A stretch of 64,000 bases of DNA from Prorocentrum cordatum (lineage: Eukaryota; Sar; Dinophyceae; Prorocentrales; Prorocentraceae). The stretch spans positions 1 to 64,000 of the forward strand of contig CAUYUJ010004760.1 in assembly GCA_963575745.1 (NCBI GenBank), in the 5' to 3' direction. Position 1 is the first letter of the stretch; each line of letters begins with the position of its first letter. This document shows positions 46,327 to 57,255 of the stretch, one piece after another. The notes below the pieces were generated by a model. It was not told the DNA's origin. It did no database searches and saw nothing but the letters and a program-made list of their open reading frames with translations. The translations under genes and the position numbers were made by a program.

Positions 46327-48455
46327 TGCACCGTCGAGGCCATCGCGTACCTAAAGCATGCGGAGAGAAAGCGCTGCACCTCTGGCAGGAAAAGGTCGTC
46401 AACGCCCGTGGTGCACATCTTCCTCAGCCTCAAGGAGAACCCCGAGTCCAGGCAACACTCGTTTGCCCGAAAGAGTTCTTCGCCTTCTGCGCGGCGGGCC
46501 CCCATGTCCAGGGAGGCGTCCACGAGCCGCATGAGCCTCCATGGGTAACCGCTCAAACGAATGTCGAAGCGACGATAAAAGGACCCAGTGAATACGTGGA
46601 CGATGGCGTCTGCTTCGCGGAGGACCTCGCCGGGCCAGGACGCGAGGGGGCCGTGCAGGGCAAGCGGCAATCTCCACAAGTCGTAATGTCCAGCTGCAGC
46701 GGGGTCAAAGGCTGAGCTCAGCTGAGCGAGCGTGTCAAAGACGACGCTCTTGCAGAATGACGACAGCGCAGACCCCTTGGGGTCGAGCCAGCCATGCAAA
46801 GACCCACGTTTGAAACATGCGTAATGAAATCGCACCCCCACGGCGGCCACGGCCACCCACAGGACCAGCCGTTGCCGCGCAAGTAGATCGGAGAGAAACC
46901 TCATCATCTTGACGGTGCGAACATGCTGTTCACGCCTGAAATCCCCCAGGCCCGCTGCGCCGCTGCCGCTCTCGAGGCCGCCATCTTCCCGCCGCATGGC
47001 GCGCGCGGCAGCGCCGCACGTCTTCTCGAGCGCACGCGGCAGCAATCCATGCAAGGAGATCAACAGCAGCAAGACGCACGCGGTGGGATGCACAGTGTTC
47101 CAGCGGTTCAACGCGGGCACTGCCAAACGCCTGCGCAAAGGAACCATCACCGCCGCCACCGCTCTGTCGACAGACTCCTGCCTGTTCGCGCAGCAGTCGC
47201 GGCCCCTGCAATGGTGCACAGGCCTCTCTTGAGACACGTCGCCGGTGAACATCTCCTTGATCAAGTCGACCTCTGGCTTGGTGAGGCCTCTACGTTGGCC
47301 GCGCGCCGCTGTCACCTCCTCGTCCTCCACGTCCTCATCCATCTGGCGGTCGCAATACCCGAGCAGCGCGTCGAGCTTCCCCCTGTCCGCTGGATTCGGC
47401 GCGCCCCGCCGCACCTCCAGACCAGCCTCCTCGTCCGACAGGATTTGCCGCAGAGCTGTCTCGAGGGCCCGCAAGTTGACCCCTGTTTGCAAGTGTCTGA
47501 CAGTGGAAAACATGCCGCCGACGACCCCCGTCATGTCCCCGACCGACTGCAAACATATTGCGGTTTGATGCTGCAAACAAAAAGAAGGCAACAGGAGGAC
47601 CCACCAGGGCAACGTCTGCAGCAAATATTTGCACACCAGCCCGTTTGCGGCCACAGAATCGACGCTCGGGGACAAGCACGCCAGCAGCGCCGACGGCCAG
47701 AGCTCATCCATATCCACGCGCAACGCCCGCGCGAGGCCTCCGAGCATGCAGTCGGCGGTTGCAGATTCCAGCACGGACGGTGGGAAGATGAGCTATTGGC
47801 TGTGGACGCGGAGGTCCTCGTCTTCCCAATGCAACGCGCCGTGCTGTGTCATCACTTGCTGCCCACAAGGAGGCTTGCCGTCGTTCAGCTGCACAGTGAA
47901 CTTGGTTTCGTCCCACTGCAGATGCATAACCAACCAATTGTGTTCTGTCCCAGGCGCTCTGAGCACTTGGCGCTCTATTTGAACACGTTGGCTGTCGCAA
48001 TAAAGCTCCGCCAAAGCCGATCTCAATTGGCGAACGAAAAGGTGGCTGCCTTTGATTCCGGTGCCTCTGAAAACCTTGGCGACGCTGCTAGCAGCCATCC
48101 GCAGATTCTCTTTGCTGAACACTGCGCGGAGCATTGTCCGAGGAAGCCACTGATCCCAGCGAAATCTTGGCGACTTCTTGCGCGGGCCTTCCTGCCCCTC
48201 CCCCATCACGTCCACCTGTCGCTTGGCATTGTCCAACTTGTGCGTGGCCATCTGCGCCTGCAGCTCCATGTCCAGCTGGAGCCGCGCATCGCCCCTAGCC
48301 CGACGAGCTGCAGCGGCAGCCGCGCCCAGAGGCACCAGGCCGCGCCTGCCTGGGCGGGGCCCGGGGCGGCGCGCTTCTGCTGCACCTCGAGCCCCGAGCC
48401 CATCGCCGCCCACGAGGCGACCCAACGCGCCCCGAGCAGCTGCGAACAGATCCAT
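46200..48455 (-). pseudogene. Dinoflagellate-specific protein with in-frame TAG
   Basis: From the ATG at 48455 (MDLFAAARGALGRLVGGDGL) the frame runs through DVMGEGQEGPRKKSPRFRWD, LAELYCDSQRVQIERQVLRA, HNWLVMHLQWDETKFTVQLN and HGALHWEDEDLRVHSQ, then a TAG at 47795-47793. The same frame continues without other stops: LIFPPSVLESATADCMLGGL, LLPSFCLQHQTAICLQSVGD, SQERPVHHCRGRDCCANRQE, PALNRWNTVHPTACVLLLLI, WRLPLALHGPLASWPGEVLR and LFLPEVQRFLSACFRYAMAS, until it enters the dispersed repeat near 46326. A single nonsense change (for example from CAG or GAG) is the simplest reading; a sequencing error is possible. HHC...CC with following Cys/His could bind metal. The text is of a type I associate with a multicopy dinoflagellate family of unknown function (recollection only). 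Confidence 0.55.
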
Positions 48456-48539
48456 TCGGGCATATGACCACCAGCGCGCTGGAGCCACAAGGACTACAGA
48501 TGCACGGCTCACACGATAGAGGCCCCCAGCCTCCTGCTA

Positions 48540-49190
48540 GGTTTCTCCTCTTCCTTTTCCTCCTCCTCCTCCTCCTCCTATTCCTCCTCCTCCTTCTCCG
48601 GTTTGCTCGACGCGGGCCCGCGCGTCACTTCTCGAGCGGTCACGGGCGCCACCGATGACGCTTGCCACCATGCGGAAGGCAGAGTCGGGTAATGAGCAGG
48701 GGTGCTCCCTGGCTTGTCACTCACAGCAGTCTGCTTTCTCCTGCGCCTCCCCTCCTCCTCCTCCTCCTCCCCCTCTCCTCCGCGTTCGTTACTTATTCCT
48801 CCTCCCGCGCCCCCCCCCCTCTTCCTCGAGGCGGCCTGGCGCTACAACGTCTTGCAACGACCACCTTTGAAGCGGGGGTGCCCCCAGCATCCGTTCGCCG
48901 CACGGAGTGACCACATAGTGAGTACCTTAGCCTTCGCCTTTCTCTCCCCATCCTCCTCCCGTCCTGGTCTCTTCCCCCTCCCTTCCACCTCGCTTCCTCC
49001 TCCCTTGCTCCTCCCTTTCTCCCCCCGTCCTCATCCAATCCTCCTCCCTTCCCCCTTGCTCCTCCCTTCCTCCCCCCGTTGGCCCCCCTTCCTCCTCCTG
49101 TCCTCCTCTCTTCCTCTTCCCTTCCTCCTCCCTTCCTCATCCCCTCCTCCTCTCTTCCCTCTCCCTTCCCCCCCCCTTCCTCCTAGTCGC
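48540..49190 (+). repeat. CCT tracts with dispersed head sequence, copy 3
   Basis: CCT runs at 48545-48600 and 48745-48800. The head CGCACGGAGTGACCACATAG, TGAGTACCTTAGCC lies at 48898-48935, then C/T-rich sequence continues to 49185. Upstream, GCTCCCTGGCTTGTCACTCA (48702) resembles GTTCCCTGGCTTCTCGCTCA at 40922. Confidence 0.65.
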
Positions 49191-49276
49191 CGCGGCGCGG
49201 CAGGAAACGCATTCACAACAGTCGTTTCAATCATGAGCCGCCGCAGCCGCGGGGTGCGCCACAACCACAAAGGAGG

Positions 49277-49549
49277 AAAGATGTCCGCTGACGAAGACGA
49301 CGACGACGACGACGACGACGACCACGACGGGCTCCACGACGACGACGACGACGACGACCACGACCACGACAACGACGTCCACGACGACGACAACGACGAC
49401 GAACACGACCACGACCACGACGACGACGACCACGACGACGACGGCCACGACGACGATGACAACGACGGCCACGACGAGGACGAGGACGATGACGACGACG
49501 ACGACGACGACGACGATCACGACCACGACCACGACGACGACGACGACCT
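49277..49549 (+). repeat. GAC/CAC microsatellite
   Basis: About 270 bp of GAC with CAC and AAC variants. Asp/His-rich plus and Val-rich minus frames are artefacts. Confidence 0.92.
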
Positions 49550-49555
49550 CGGGAA

Positions 49556-49740
49556 GCCCTCTACAGATACCCTTGGGGTAATTTTGGGGGAGGAACCTCT
49601 TGAAGCCTACTCGGCGTCCTCTCGGGGCCGTCTTGGAGCCCACTGGTGCCTCTTGGAACCTCTGCAAGCTTCCCCAGGCCGCGTTGGGGGGCCCTGTCAG
49701 CCCAGGGTTCCCCACCTCGTTGGGGGTGCTCTGTCACCCG
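49556..49740 (-). repeat. CCAAGA-type array, reverse orientation
   Basis: CCTCTTGAAGCC, CGTCTTGGAGCCC and CCTCTTGGAACC units. Read on the minus strand it is a CCAAGA array followed by the trinucleotide microsatellite at 49549-49277, the same order as elsewhere. Confidence 0.6.
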
Positions 49741-49974
49741 ACATCTTCTTTTTTTTTCATGTGCGAACGTTGCGCACGAAGCTCTCAAAGGAATAATCCG
49801 CAGCGAATTGGCGCCGTTCCAAATGCCAGCAATTCGGGCGCGGCTGCTTTGCAGGCCGTCACCAGGAGAGGGAGTAGGGAGAAGCGCGCTGATGCTGCAC
49901 CAGAGGAGGCGAAGAGGAATGAACAGGTGGCGGGGGCTGCCTGCTAGTTGGACAGCTCGCGGGAAACAGATAAA

Positions 49975-51091
49975 TCACGCCGCTCCGCAAACTTTATAAA
50001 CATCCTCGACGCTCACGTGGTCGACTGGAAGTTTGCCGTCGGCGGGCGGGTACCAGCAAGTGGCAAACAAGCCTTTGTACCGTTGAGCCCTCGACACCAT
50101 GCAATCGACCATCTGATCGTCCAGGGTCACTGGCGTTTGCACCTCCTCCCTCAGCGCCTCCACCGCCCGCCCCTTGTCGGCGTGGTGGCCCCCCAGAAGC
50201 CTGCGCTCTGGATGAAACGGCAATCCCTTGGTTTGCAGGGCAGCCCTGACGAGCTCATTCAGCACGAGTTCGGGCCTGCACACGAGGTCCTCGTGCCGCA
50301 CGACGAGCACGCGATGGGTTGGAGACGCCGGGCTGCCCGCGCCAGTACCGTGGAGCACTGCGGCCATGTAGTGGCTCCACAAGTCGAACGCATCCTCGAA
50401 CTCTGGATCGTAATCGACGCGGCCTTTCGCCCAGGCGGGCCAGCGGACGTGCACAGGTTCGTCTCTCGGCCCCCGCAAGAGCCAACTCACGCCCCCCATC
50501 CTCCGAACCCGCTTCGCGCCGCTGGCAGAGTTCGGCATCAGTTCGTAGGCGCCCTTCGACATCGCCCTGATCCACCTGGGGGAGGGGGATTGCGAGAGCA
50601 GCATGGCATGATAGTTTGGGGGAAGTGAGAAGACGGGAGGGCAGGCAGGCTGATACCTCAAAAGCTGGCGCGCTTCTGCTGCACCATTGGCCCGAAAGAC
50701 CCGTCGGCCGCCTGGTCGGCTCGCGCGTGCACACCAGAACCACCACTGGGCGGCCCTGCTCATCCTCTGGCGGAAACTCCAACGGCGTGAGGAGCAGGTC
50801 GTGCTTCCACACGTGGCGGCCGTTGAAGGAGACGCACCCGTCCCACCTGCTCTTGCGCACCTCGACGTCGAAGTGCCGCTCCATGTAACTGTGGAGGGCG
50901 TGCGTCCCCGTTTTCCAGAGCCCCTGCACGACAACGCACGGCCGCTGGTACTTGCCGCCTGCATTGAGCTGCAGGTGGTCGTCCTGCATGCGACAGTACC
51001 CCACGGGCGTGCCCACCACAGGTACAGGCAGCACAACGTGGATGGACACCTCCTCGAAGTGGAGCGGCTCCCCTGGGCTCCCGCGCGGCAC
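49975..51091 (-). CDS. Sulfotransferase-like protein, two exons, 5' end open
   Basis: Exon A (51091-50712) begins after an acceptor CCCTCTCAGTCACAG and reads VSIHVVLPVPVVGTPVGYCR, then CVVVQGLWKTGTHALHSYME, then PVVVLVCTREPTR. G-x-x-K-T-G-T-x-A-L is the 5'-phosphosulfate-binding loop of PAPS-dependent sulfotransferases; VVLVCTREP fits the 3'-phosphate-binding strand. A GC-AG intron (50711-50576) joins ACC AG to G TGG in phase. Exon B (50575-49975) gives WIRAMSKGAYELMP, FEDAFDLWSHYMAAVLHGTG, VLVVRHEDLVCRPELVLNEL, the (R)xEDL segment common in the family, and ends VEDVYKVCGAA. Known role: transfer of sulfonate from PAPS to a carbohydrate or other acceptor, usually in the Golgi; substrate cannot be told here. 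An ATG just before the P-loop (CRMQDD) is a possible start, or an upstream exon exists. The SL acceptor could also be the CAG at 51092. Confidence 0.72.
50576..50711 (-). other. GC-AG intron of the sulfotransferase-like gene
   Basis: A GT alternative exists (TTTTGAG|GTATCA, donor near 50664) but puts the second exon in the wrong frame. The GC donor after ACCAG restores the family reading REPTRWIRAMSK. AG|G flanks both ends. Pyrimidine-rich 3' end CAATCCCCCTCCCCCAG. Confidence 0.7.
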
Positions 51092-51174
51092 CTGTGACTG
51101 AGAGGGGGGGCCAGGCGAGGACTCTCCCTTGGTCTTCCCGTGGCCTTCCTGACCCCCATCATGCCTGATTCCAG

Positions 51175-51438
51175 TATAACCTCCCCAACCCCCTCCCCTT
51201 GGGAATGGGTCGATTTCCACGACGACCAGAGTCGAACGGGGTGGAGGTGTGGTCGGAATCGATCAGGCGGAATCTATTGGAGCCAATTGGAATCGGAATC
51301 GATCGCGCTGGGGATCGGATCGAACGCGGGCCCGACGGGAATCGCTCGGCACTCGGGCTCCTCGAAGAAGCCCCGTCAGACGCGTTCGGAAGCGGACTCA
51401 GAATCGAGCGGACTCGATAGAAATCGAAATCGGAAACG
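51175..51438. repeat. Degenerate TCGATTCC/GGAATCGA short repeat
   Basis: GGAATCGATC, GGAATCGAATC, GAATCGGAATC words recur between the two flanking genes. It is probably intergenic or intronic. Confidence 0.55.
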
Positions 51439-52960
51439 TCAAAAATCAGACTCGGCTTCGTCGCCCTCGAATTTTGGCCCCGTGTCCGCGTAGTCCACGG
51501 CGGCGGCGCCCGTCCCCGCGCCGTCGGGCACGGGGGGCGGCGCCGACGCATCGGCAGGCGGCGCCAGCGGCGGCGGCGGCGCCAGCGGCGGCGGCGGTGG
51601 AAGCCCAGCCGCTACGACCTCCGCGGTCGCGAAGGCTCTGGCAGCTCTGCGGCGGGCCTGTCCTGCAACGGCGCGCGCTGCAGCGCCGCTCGTTCTCTGG
51701 TGCGCAGTCTCCCAGTCGGCCGCAAGCGGCGCGAAGGCCTCGGCCTCGGCGCTGTCTCGGACGACGCGCCTCTTCGACGCAGGCTCGGGCGGGCCCGCCG
51801 GACTGTCCACCTCCGTGTCCGCCTCCGTGTCGGAGCCCTCCACCACGAGCGGCGCCGCAGCAGGCGGCCCTGACGACGAAGCAGCAGCCCCGGCGCGCGC
51901 GGCAGCACCAGACTGGGCCGCGATCGTCGCGATGGGGATTTGGCCGCCGACAGCGCCAGGCGGCCCCGTCGACATCTCCTGGCCAGCGTCGGGGGCGGGC
52001 GGCAGCGCGAGCAACGGCGTCGGAGGCGCGTGCTCGAGCGACGGCGGCGCCCCGCACTCCGACCAGGGCCCGAGGAGAAGCTGCGGGGCGGCCGACTCGC
52101 CGTGGATCCACGGCTCAGAGGTGCTGAACACCAGGAGAGTGCGCAAGTCGTCGGCCGCGGTGTCGGGCACGCCCAAAGGCGACCAAGGGTAAGGCTGCAT
52201 CGGCGTCGGGGGCCCCCTCGGGGGGGCGCGGCGCCCAAGGAGAACCTCGATCCGCTCGTTGATGGCGGAAAGAAGCAGTGCTCGGCCAGCGATGGGAAAC
52301 CGCCCCTGCTCCTCCGCGCGCGGCGGCGCGCGGCTCGCCAGCTCCAGCTCCATGGACTGCTCGGCCTCGGACGGTCCAGGCGTGGGCGGCTCCTCTGGCA
52401 GCGGCGGGCCCGGCTGCTCTGGGAGCCCCTGGCGCACGCCCCCGAACCAGTGCTTCAGCCGCCACTTCACCTGCGAGTCGGCGGGGGGGGGACATGAAGG
52501 AGAGAGAAGGGCGTGACAGGAACATGGCGGGCCCGATTTGCAAACTATGCCGATTCACCTTGCTCTCCCGATTCTTGCCGCCCCGCTTGTGCCTCGCCGA
52601 AGCGAAACCCTTGGCTTCCCACGGCGGAACGCTCTGGGAGGGGCCGGCGCGCTCGGCTGCACCATGGCCCCCCCCCTCGTCGCGCCATGGAGCCGCGGCG
52701 TGCGCCTCCGCCTCCGCCTCCGCGGCAGCGGCCCTGCTGCTCGAGGCGGAGGGCCACCGCCAGGCGCTCCGCCAACCGCTGTCGGAGGCCCAGGCGGAGG
52801 ACCGCCAGTCGCCGTCGGAAGACCACGCCCCGCTCCACCAACCACCCCAGGCCATGGCGTCTGCCAGGGGCAGCGGCAACGGGAGCTGCGAACGCGCAGC
52901 GCGGCAACACGTGCTCGCTGCTCGAACCAGCGCAGCAGCAAGGAGCGAGAACGCATGCAT
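51439..52960 (-). CDS. Trp/Gly-rich N-terminal, Pro/Ala-rich protein, two exons
   Basis: Exon 1, 52960-52559: ATG then HAFSLLAAALVRAASTCCRA, which could act as a signal peptide, followed by a second ATG (MAWGGWWSGAWSSDGDWRSS) and a basic end GGKNRESK. GT-AG intron 52558-52471 (88 bp; donor AGCAAG|GTGAAT, acceptor CCGCCGACTCGCAG). Exon 2, 52470-51439: VKWRLKHWFGGVRQGLPEQP, AGRALLLSAINERIEVLLGR, LVFSTSEPWIHGESAAPQLL, then Pro/Ala-rich and acidic linkers, RAARAFATAEVVAAG and ends DEAESDF stop. Joined length 477 codons plus stop, in phase. No catalytic motif. The W/G-rich start resembles low-complexity nucleic-acid-binding tails. It may be fused to the sulfotransferase-like exons downstream, but I found no donor to support that. 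Confidence 0.55.
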
Positions 52961-52970
52961 GACGCCTCTT

Positions 52971-53335
52971 CCCCCTTTTCCCGTGTTCCTTTTCCTCCTC
53001 TTCCTCTTCTTCCCTCTCCTCCTCCTCCTCCTCCTCCTCGTCTTCCTCCTCCCCCTCCCCCCCCTCCTCCTCGTCCTCCTCCTCCTCCTCCTCCCCCTCC
53101 TCCTCCTCCTCCGCCTCCTCCTCCTCCTCCTCCTCCCCGTCCTCCTCCTCCTCCCCCTCCTCCTCCTCCTCCTCCTCCTCCTCCCCTCCTCCTCCTCCTC
53201 CTCCTCCTCCCTCCTCCTCCTCCTCCTCCTCCTCCCCCCTCCTCCCCCCCCCCTTCCTACTCCTCCTCCTCGTCCTCCTCCTTCTCCTCTTCCTCCTCCT
53301 CCTCCTCCCCCTCCTCCGTCCCTGGGCGCTGGTGG
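52971..53335 (+). repeat. CCT microsatellite tract
   Basis: About 360 bp, nearly all CCT. It lies just 5' of the gene starting at 52960 on the minus strand. Confidence 0.93.
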
Positions 53336-53499
53336 ACCCTGCCACTGCCACTGGGACCTTCACCGGAGCTCCCTCATTATGGGGCCACGGAGCGTGCGAG
53401 AGATGCGCCGGAATTGACCTGCGGAGAGCGGCCGCAAGGATGGGAGGAGGGAGGGGGAGAGGGGCCCGATACACTCATAATCCCAGATACTTTGAACAA

Positions 53500-53690
53500 A
53501 AACAAGCAAGAAAAAAACACATAAATTCAAGTTATTAATTAATAAATGGAATAAATTTTTTAAAAATGAATTTCCAATTAAAAACCAAATAAACAATGTA
53601 AAATCTGAATAAACAATAGAAAATCATAACTTTTGAATTTCCGGTTAAAAACCTCACTGGCGAATAAATTTCCTTCCCTACAGGATCCTT
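53500..53690. other. AT-rich island beside the second AGQPA block
   Basis: AATAAA, TTAATTAATAAATGG, AAACAATGTAAAATC and similar. A sharp GC drop, comparable to 32770-32935. On neither strand is there a coding signal. Confidence 0.5.
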
Positions 53691-53693
53691 GAA

Positions 53694-54640
53694 TCATCCT
53701 AATTCGCGCGGTGCCTGTTGGCGAACAATGCCGTCGTTCTGTTCGCCAACTTCCCTGGGTCGAAGCTGGCCTTCAGGCTCATCTGAACCTTCGTCGTCCT
53801 GAAGCAGGTTGCCCCGCGACCATGCCCTTCTTGGCGGCGCGATCTCGCGGGAGCGGGCGCTGCGCGCCGCTTGAGCGGGCGCGCGAGTGCCTGCGATGAT
53901 GACCCCGCCGATGATGGCATGGCGGGTTGCTCTCAGCTGCCCACTCCCCATCGCCATCTTCAGCCCGCTCTACGCGTCTGTCTCGAAACCTTGCGGCTCG
54001 ATGCGCGGTCGTGTAGTACGGAGGTACTGTGAAAGCCTTCATTCTGTCCGAGTTCACACTGGACCCGCTCAGAAAAGTCACTGGCACCACGCAGGTTAGT
54101 TACCCCGCGAAGGGCCATCATAGCAAATTGCCCTGCATGTGGGATTTCCGATCGTCTGCGGTCGGAGCGCCAATTCTAGCTCCTCTTCCGCGGCCGGCAT
54201 CGCGTCGTCATCAGAGCTATCCGGCCTATATCCGTCGGAGTGCGCAGGTGCCCCCGCCACCTCGAAGTCCGAGTCGGCGGATGACTGGCACTCCTCGATG
54301 ATCTTCACATGTGCAAGTTGCCCCGCGATCGGGATGCCCGGCCAATCTGCGGGATCGATCTCGTCGCGACCAACGCGCGCCTCCTCGCGGAGCTCCTCGG
54401 CGCACCTCTCGAAGGGCAAGCCGGCGCTCATGCATCTCGCAGACGTTAAATGGGCAGCGGCAGTGGGGTCACCTTCTGATTCGGCAGAAAATGTTTCGAC
54501 ATCGACATGCTGAATCTCGGAGTCGGTTCGCGCCAAATGCATCGACGGGCCCATGCCTCTCCTGTCGCCTCGGGGGCGCTCGCGACAGAAAAGCTGGGCG
54601 CTGTGGCAGATGCCGCGCGCCATGGATTCCCCGTTGGCGT
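53694..54640 (-). pseudogene. AGQPA-block fragments, second locus
   Basis: Minus-strand pieces: HLARTDSEIQHVDVETFSAE, SAGLPFERCAEELREEARVG, DPADWPGIPIAGQLAHVKII and EECQSSADSDFEVAGAPAHS (54623-54096); a frame change; VTFLSGSSVNSDRMKAFTVP, PYYTTAHRAARFRDRRVERA and MVAGQPASGRR (54090-53779). 14-mer matches at 53804-53817 and 54311-54327, weaker at 54091, 54127, 54247 and 54641. Coding-like but broken; it lies 3' of the gag remnant in the same orientation, beyond a 350-bp (TC)n tract, so it may be the downstream part of the same retroelement. Confidence 0.45.
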
Positions 54641-54664
54641 CCTTCGGGTTGCCCCGTCGCCCCG

Positions 54665-55016
<352 letters not shown>

Positions 55017-55189
55017 AAAAAATTGTTTTTTCCTGCGGCGCGCTTGCGGCCCCCACCCTTCCCCAGGAAGATCCCCTCATGCTGTGGTCCCGCAAGGGGG
55101 GCCAATAATGATGGCTGGCATGCCTCAACCGTGCAGCCGTCGTCGTCTACCTCTGCCTCTACCTTTACCCTTTGACCTAAATGCGCGCG

Positions 55190-56673
55190 TCAGGCCGCAA
55201 GTCGCGCCTTTCGAACTGGCACTTTCATAAAGCGCCCCCGTCGACGCTTGCGTTTCTGGTGGTCCAGGAATATCCATTTTGCTTTTTGTTCCTCGGCGAG
55301 GTGCGCAGGCATATGCGAAAAGTATAGGTTGCCAAGTCCTTCATCAGACGGAGCGTCGGCATCGGTGCCTGAGTCAAAGTTGGACTCTGCGGGTTGCCCC
55401 GCCGAGCCCACTACTGGCCTGGGTAGGGGCCACCGTTGCAGACGGTCTCTGATTTTGAGCCTGGGAGTCTTGCGGCCCCAAGGGCTGGCCACCTTGTTGG
55501 CTTAACGAAGTGGTGGCCTCGTTTGGTTGTGAATCGTCCTCCCAGATGGTGCTGGCAGGGCGCCCCGCGTAAGTGTCACTATGAAACACATCAGTGCGGT
55601 TGCCGCGGTTAAACGCACCACCAATGATACCGAGGGTTCTTTCGGCGATGTGGGCGTGAGCCCTCGTGCGCTCCAGTAAGGAGTCGACTTGTTGCTGAGT
55701 CCTTGGCATTTAGTGTTTCAGTGGTTGTAACAGTTGTGGCGCACGCGAAGCGCCGACACCTAGGGCCCTGAACAATATGACTGCCAGGATTTGGAAATTT
55801 GTGATGTTGAACCCCGCGCGGTCGGCTTCAAAACGTGCAATCTCGAAACGCGCCAACGCCTGATCGATCCATTTTCCCGCATGGAGCCGTCACCGAATTC
55901 AACTATCGCTCATCTTCAAGATTTTCGAATTTAGTGCGGAGGAGGAACATTCTAGAGCTGGCCCCGTCGGTGTGATGTCCACCAATGCTCGCTCCAAAGT
56001 TGATTACTCCTGGGGGGGCTCTAATCTACTGGCAATGGTCCTTGCCAGACCTCCAAGGCCACGCTGCAGAGCAGCGGCCTGTTGGGAGGGAGTCATACTG
56101 CCTGTGGCCACTGTGATCCAGGCATGTATCTCGCGAGCGAATTCGCGGAAAAAGGGCAATTACCGGCAGGGTCCCAATGGGGGCTGGTAGTGCGCGTGTC
56201 GTCTGCACCGCGATGCATATGTCCAACACCACATCCGATGGCGACTCAGAGGAAGCCAAACACAGCGATGCCAATCCAGTGGCCTCGTAGGTCGGTGTCG
56301 GTTGTAGGTGGCATGCGTTTGTGGGGTGACGTTGCCATCAGTTCGCGAGGAGGTGCAGGCGTCGCAATATCATAAAGCATGCTACCACGCATGGCATCTT
56401 CGAAATAATTGCACATTGGCGTTGGCGGGTGGACTTCCGGAGTGTAGTCGCGCAGAAATGCAGGGTTTGGTTAGGAGACCTTTGCGCGAGCAGAAGCTTG
56501 AATGCAAATGTCCTTGCGATGGCCATGGTCTCCTCCGCGTAGACCACTGCGCCGTGATGGTCCACCGTATCAGTAGTCCACCAGCTACTGCCGTGAATAG
56601 CAAGGAGTAGAACTAGACCTGACCACCAACGGCCAGCTCCGCTACCAAGTTTAAAGCCAACTCGGAAACCCAA
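55190..56673 (-). pseudogene. Ty1/copia-type gag remnant
   Basis: Pieces in order on the minus strand: ETMAIARTFAFKLLLAQRSP (56550-56470); FREFAREIHAWITVATGSMT, PSQQAAALQRGLGGLARTIA (56150-56010), stop at 56006-56004; KWIDQALARFEIARFEADRA, GFNITNFQILAVILFRALGV and RAPQLLQPLKH (55874-55713), stop; MPRTQQQVDSLLERTRAHAH, TLGIIGGAFNRGNRTDVFHS (55709-55580); GSAGQPAESNFDSGTDADAP, LGNLYFSHMPAHLAEEQKAK and RKRRRGRFMKVPVRKARLAA (55410-55193). The order (a W...TP.QQ..AL.G.AR segment; a D.A.ARFE..R..A...GFN....I...L...LGV....LLQP helix pair; a ..LLER.R... helix; then an Asp/Ser-rich linker and basic tail) matches gag of dinoflagellate copia-like elements as I know them. Two in-frame stops and two frame changes show decay. 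Confidence 0.65.
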
Positions 56674-56677
56674 CTAG

Positions 56678-56700
56678 ATACTACGCCTTAGGCGTAGTAT
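56678..56700. repeat. 23-bp perfect palindrome
   Basis: ATACTACGCCT, one base, AGGCGTAGTAT. It lies at the 5' edge of the gag remnant; it could be an element end. Confidence 0.8.
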
Positions 56701-56712
56701 GCGTCCAATCGT

Positions 56713-56907
56713 GTTGTATCGTATTCAGCGATGGTGCCAAAGGTAGGAGATGGCCGCGTGAGCGGCGAAGGAACATCTCAAGAATAAAGGGTGGGACCTT
56801 TTCTGTCTCGATGTTAGATAGCGGGAAGCGATGCGACCCGGTCAAATTGGCGGACGGTCGCTTGAACCCAAGCGGCCGCGGACAAGCGCTCGATACCTCT
56901 CGCCTTT
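56713..56907 (+). repeat. Dispersed ~190-bp repeat, copy 1
   Basis: GTTGTATCGTA, CATCTCAAG, TCTGTCTCGATG, CGGCCGCGGACA and ACCTCTCGC landmarks recur in order at 63318-63503 (about 65-70 percent by eye). Both copies neighbour a CCAAGA array. Confidence 0.6.
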
Positions 56908-56959
56908 GCCCTTCCCACGCGCCTCCAGGGCCCTCGGCGCCTCAAAATCAGCCCTCCGT

Positions 56960-57255
56960 GGCCGCTGAGATGCCCAAGATGCTTTCTTGGATGGCTCCAG
57001 AAGGCCTCTACACACGCCAGAGAGGCCTCAGAACGCCAAGGATAATCTCCAGGCGGCCCAGGATGCAGAACAGGCCCCAAGAGGACACCCAGGAGGCCTC
57101 AAGTGGCAAATCTCGTTTTGCAGTGGTTCTTCAATGACTTTCGCGTTCTCGCCTCGGTGAGTGTCTGCAAGCCAAAACAGCGCAAGAGGCCTAAGACGAA
57201 CCAAGAAACCCCCAACAAGGCCAGGCGACGGCCCAACTAGGCCCCAAGATGGGAT
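56960..57255 (+). repeat. CCAAGA array, degenerate
   Basis: CCCAAGATGC, CCAAGGATAATC, CCCAAGAGGACACC, CCCAACAAGGCC and CCCCAAGATGGG units with irregular spacing. Confidence 0.55.

Noticed and set aside
48702-49796. Asp/His-rich plus-strand protein
   Set aside because: GAC/CAC microsatellite; reading on the other strand gives an equally long Val-rich frame.
50577-50664. GT-AG intron for the sulfotransferase-like gene (donor TTTTGAG|GTATCA)
   Set aside because: It joins exon 2 in a frame that loses the family-like WIRAMSKGAYELMP reading; the GC donor at 50711 keeps it.
55374-55709. SNARE-like helix (QQVDSLLERTRAHAHIAERT)
   Set aside because: Position after LLQP and a GFN segment fits copia gag much better than a SNARE.
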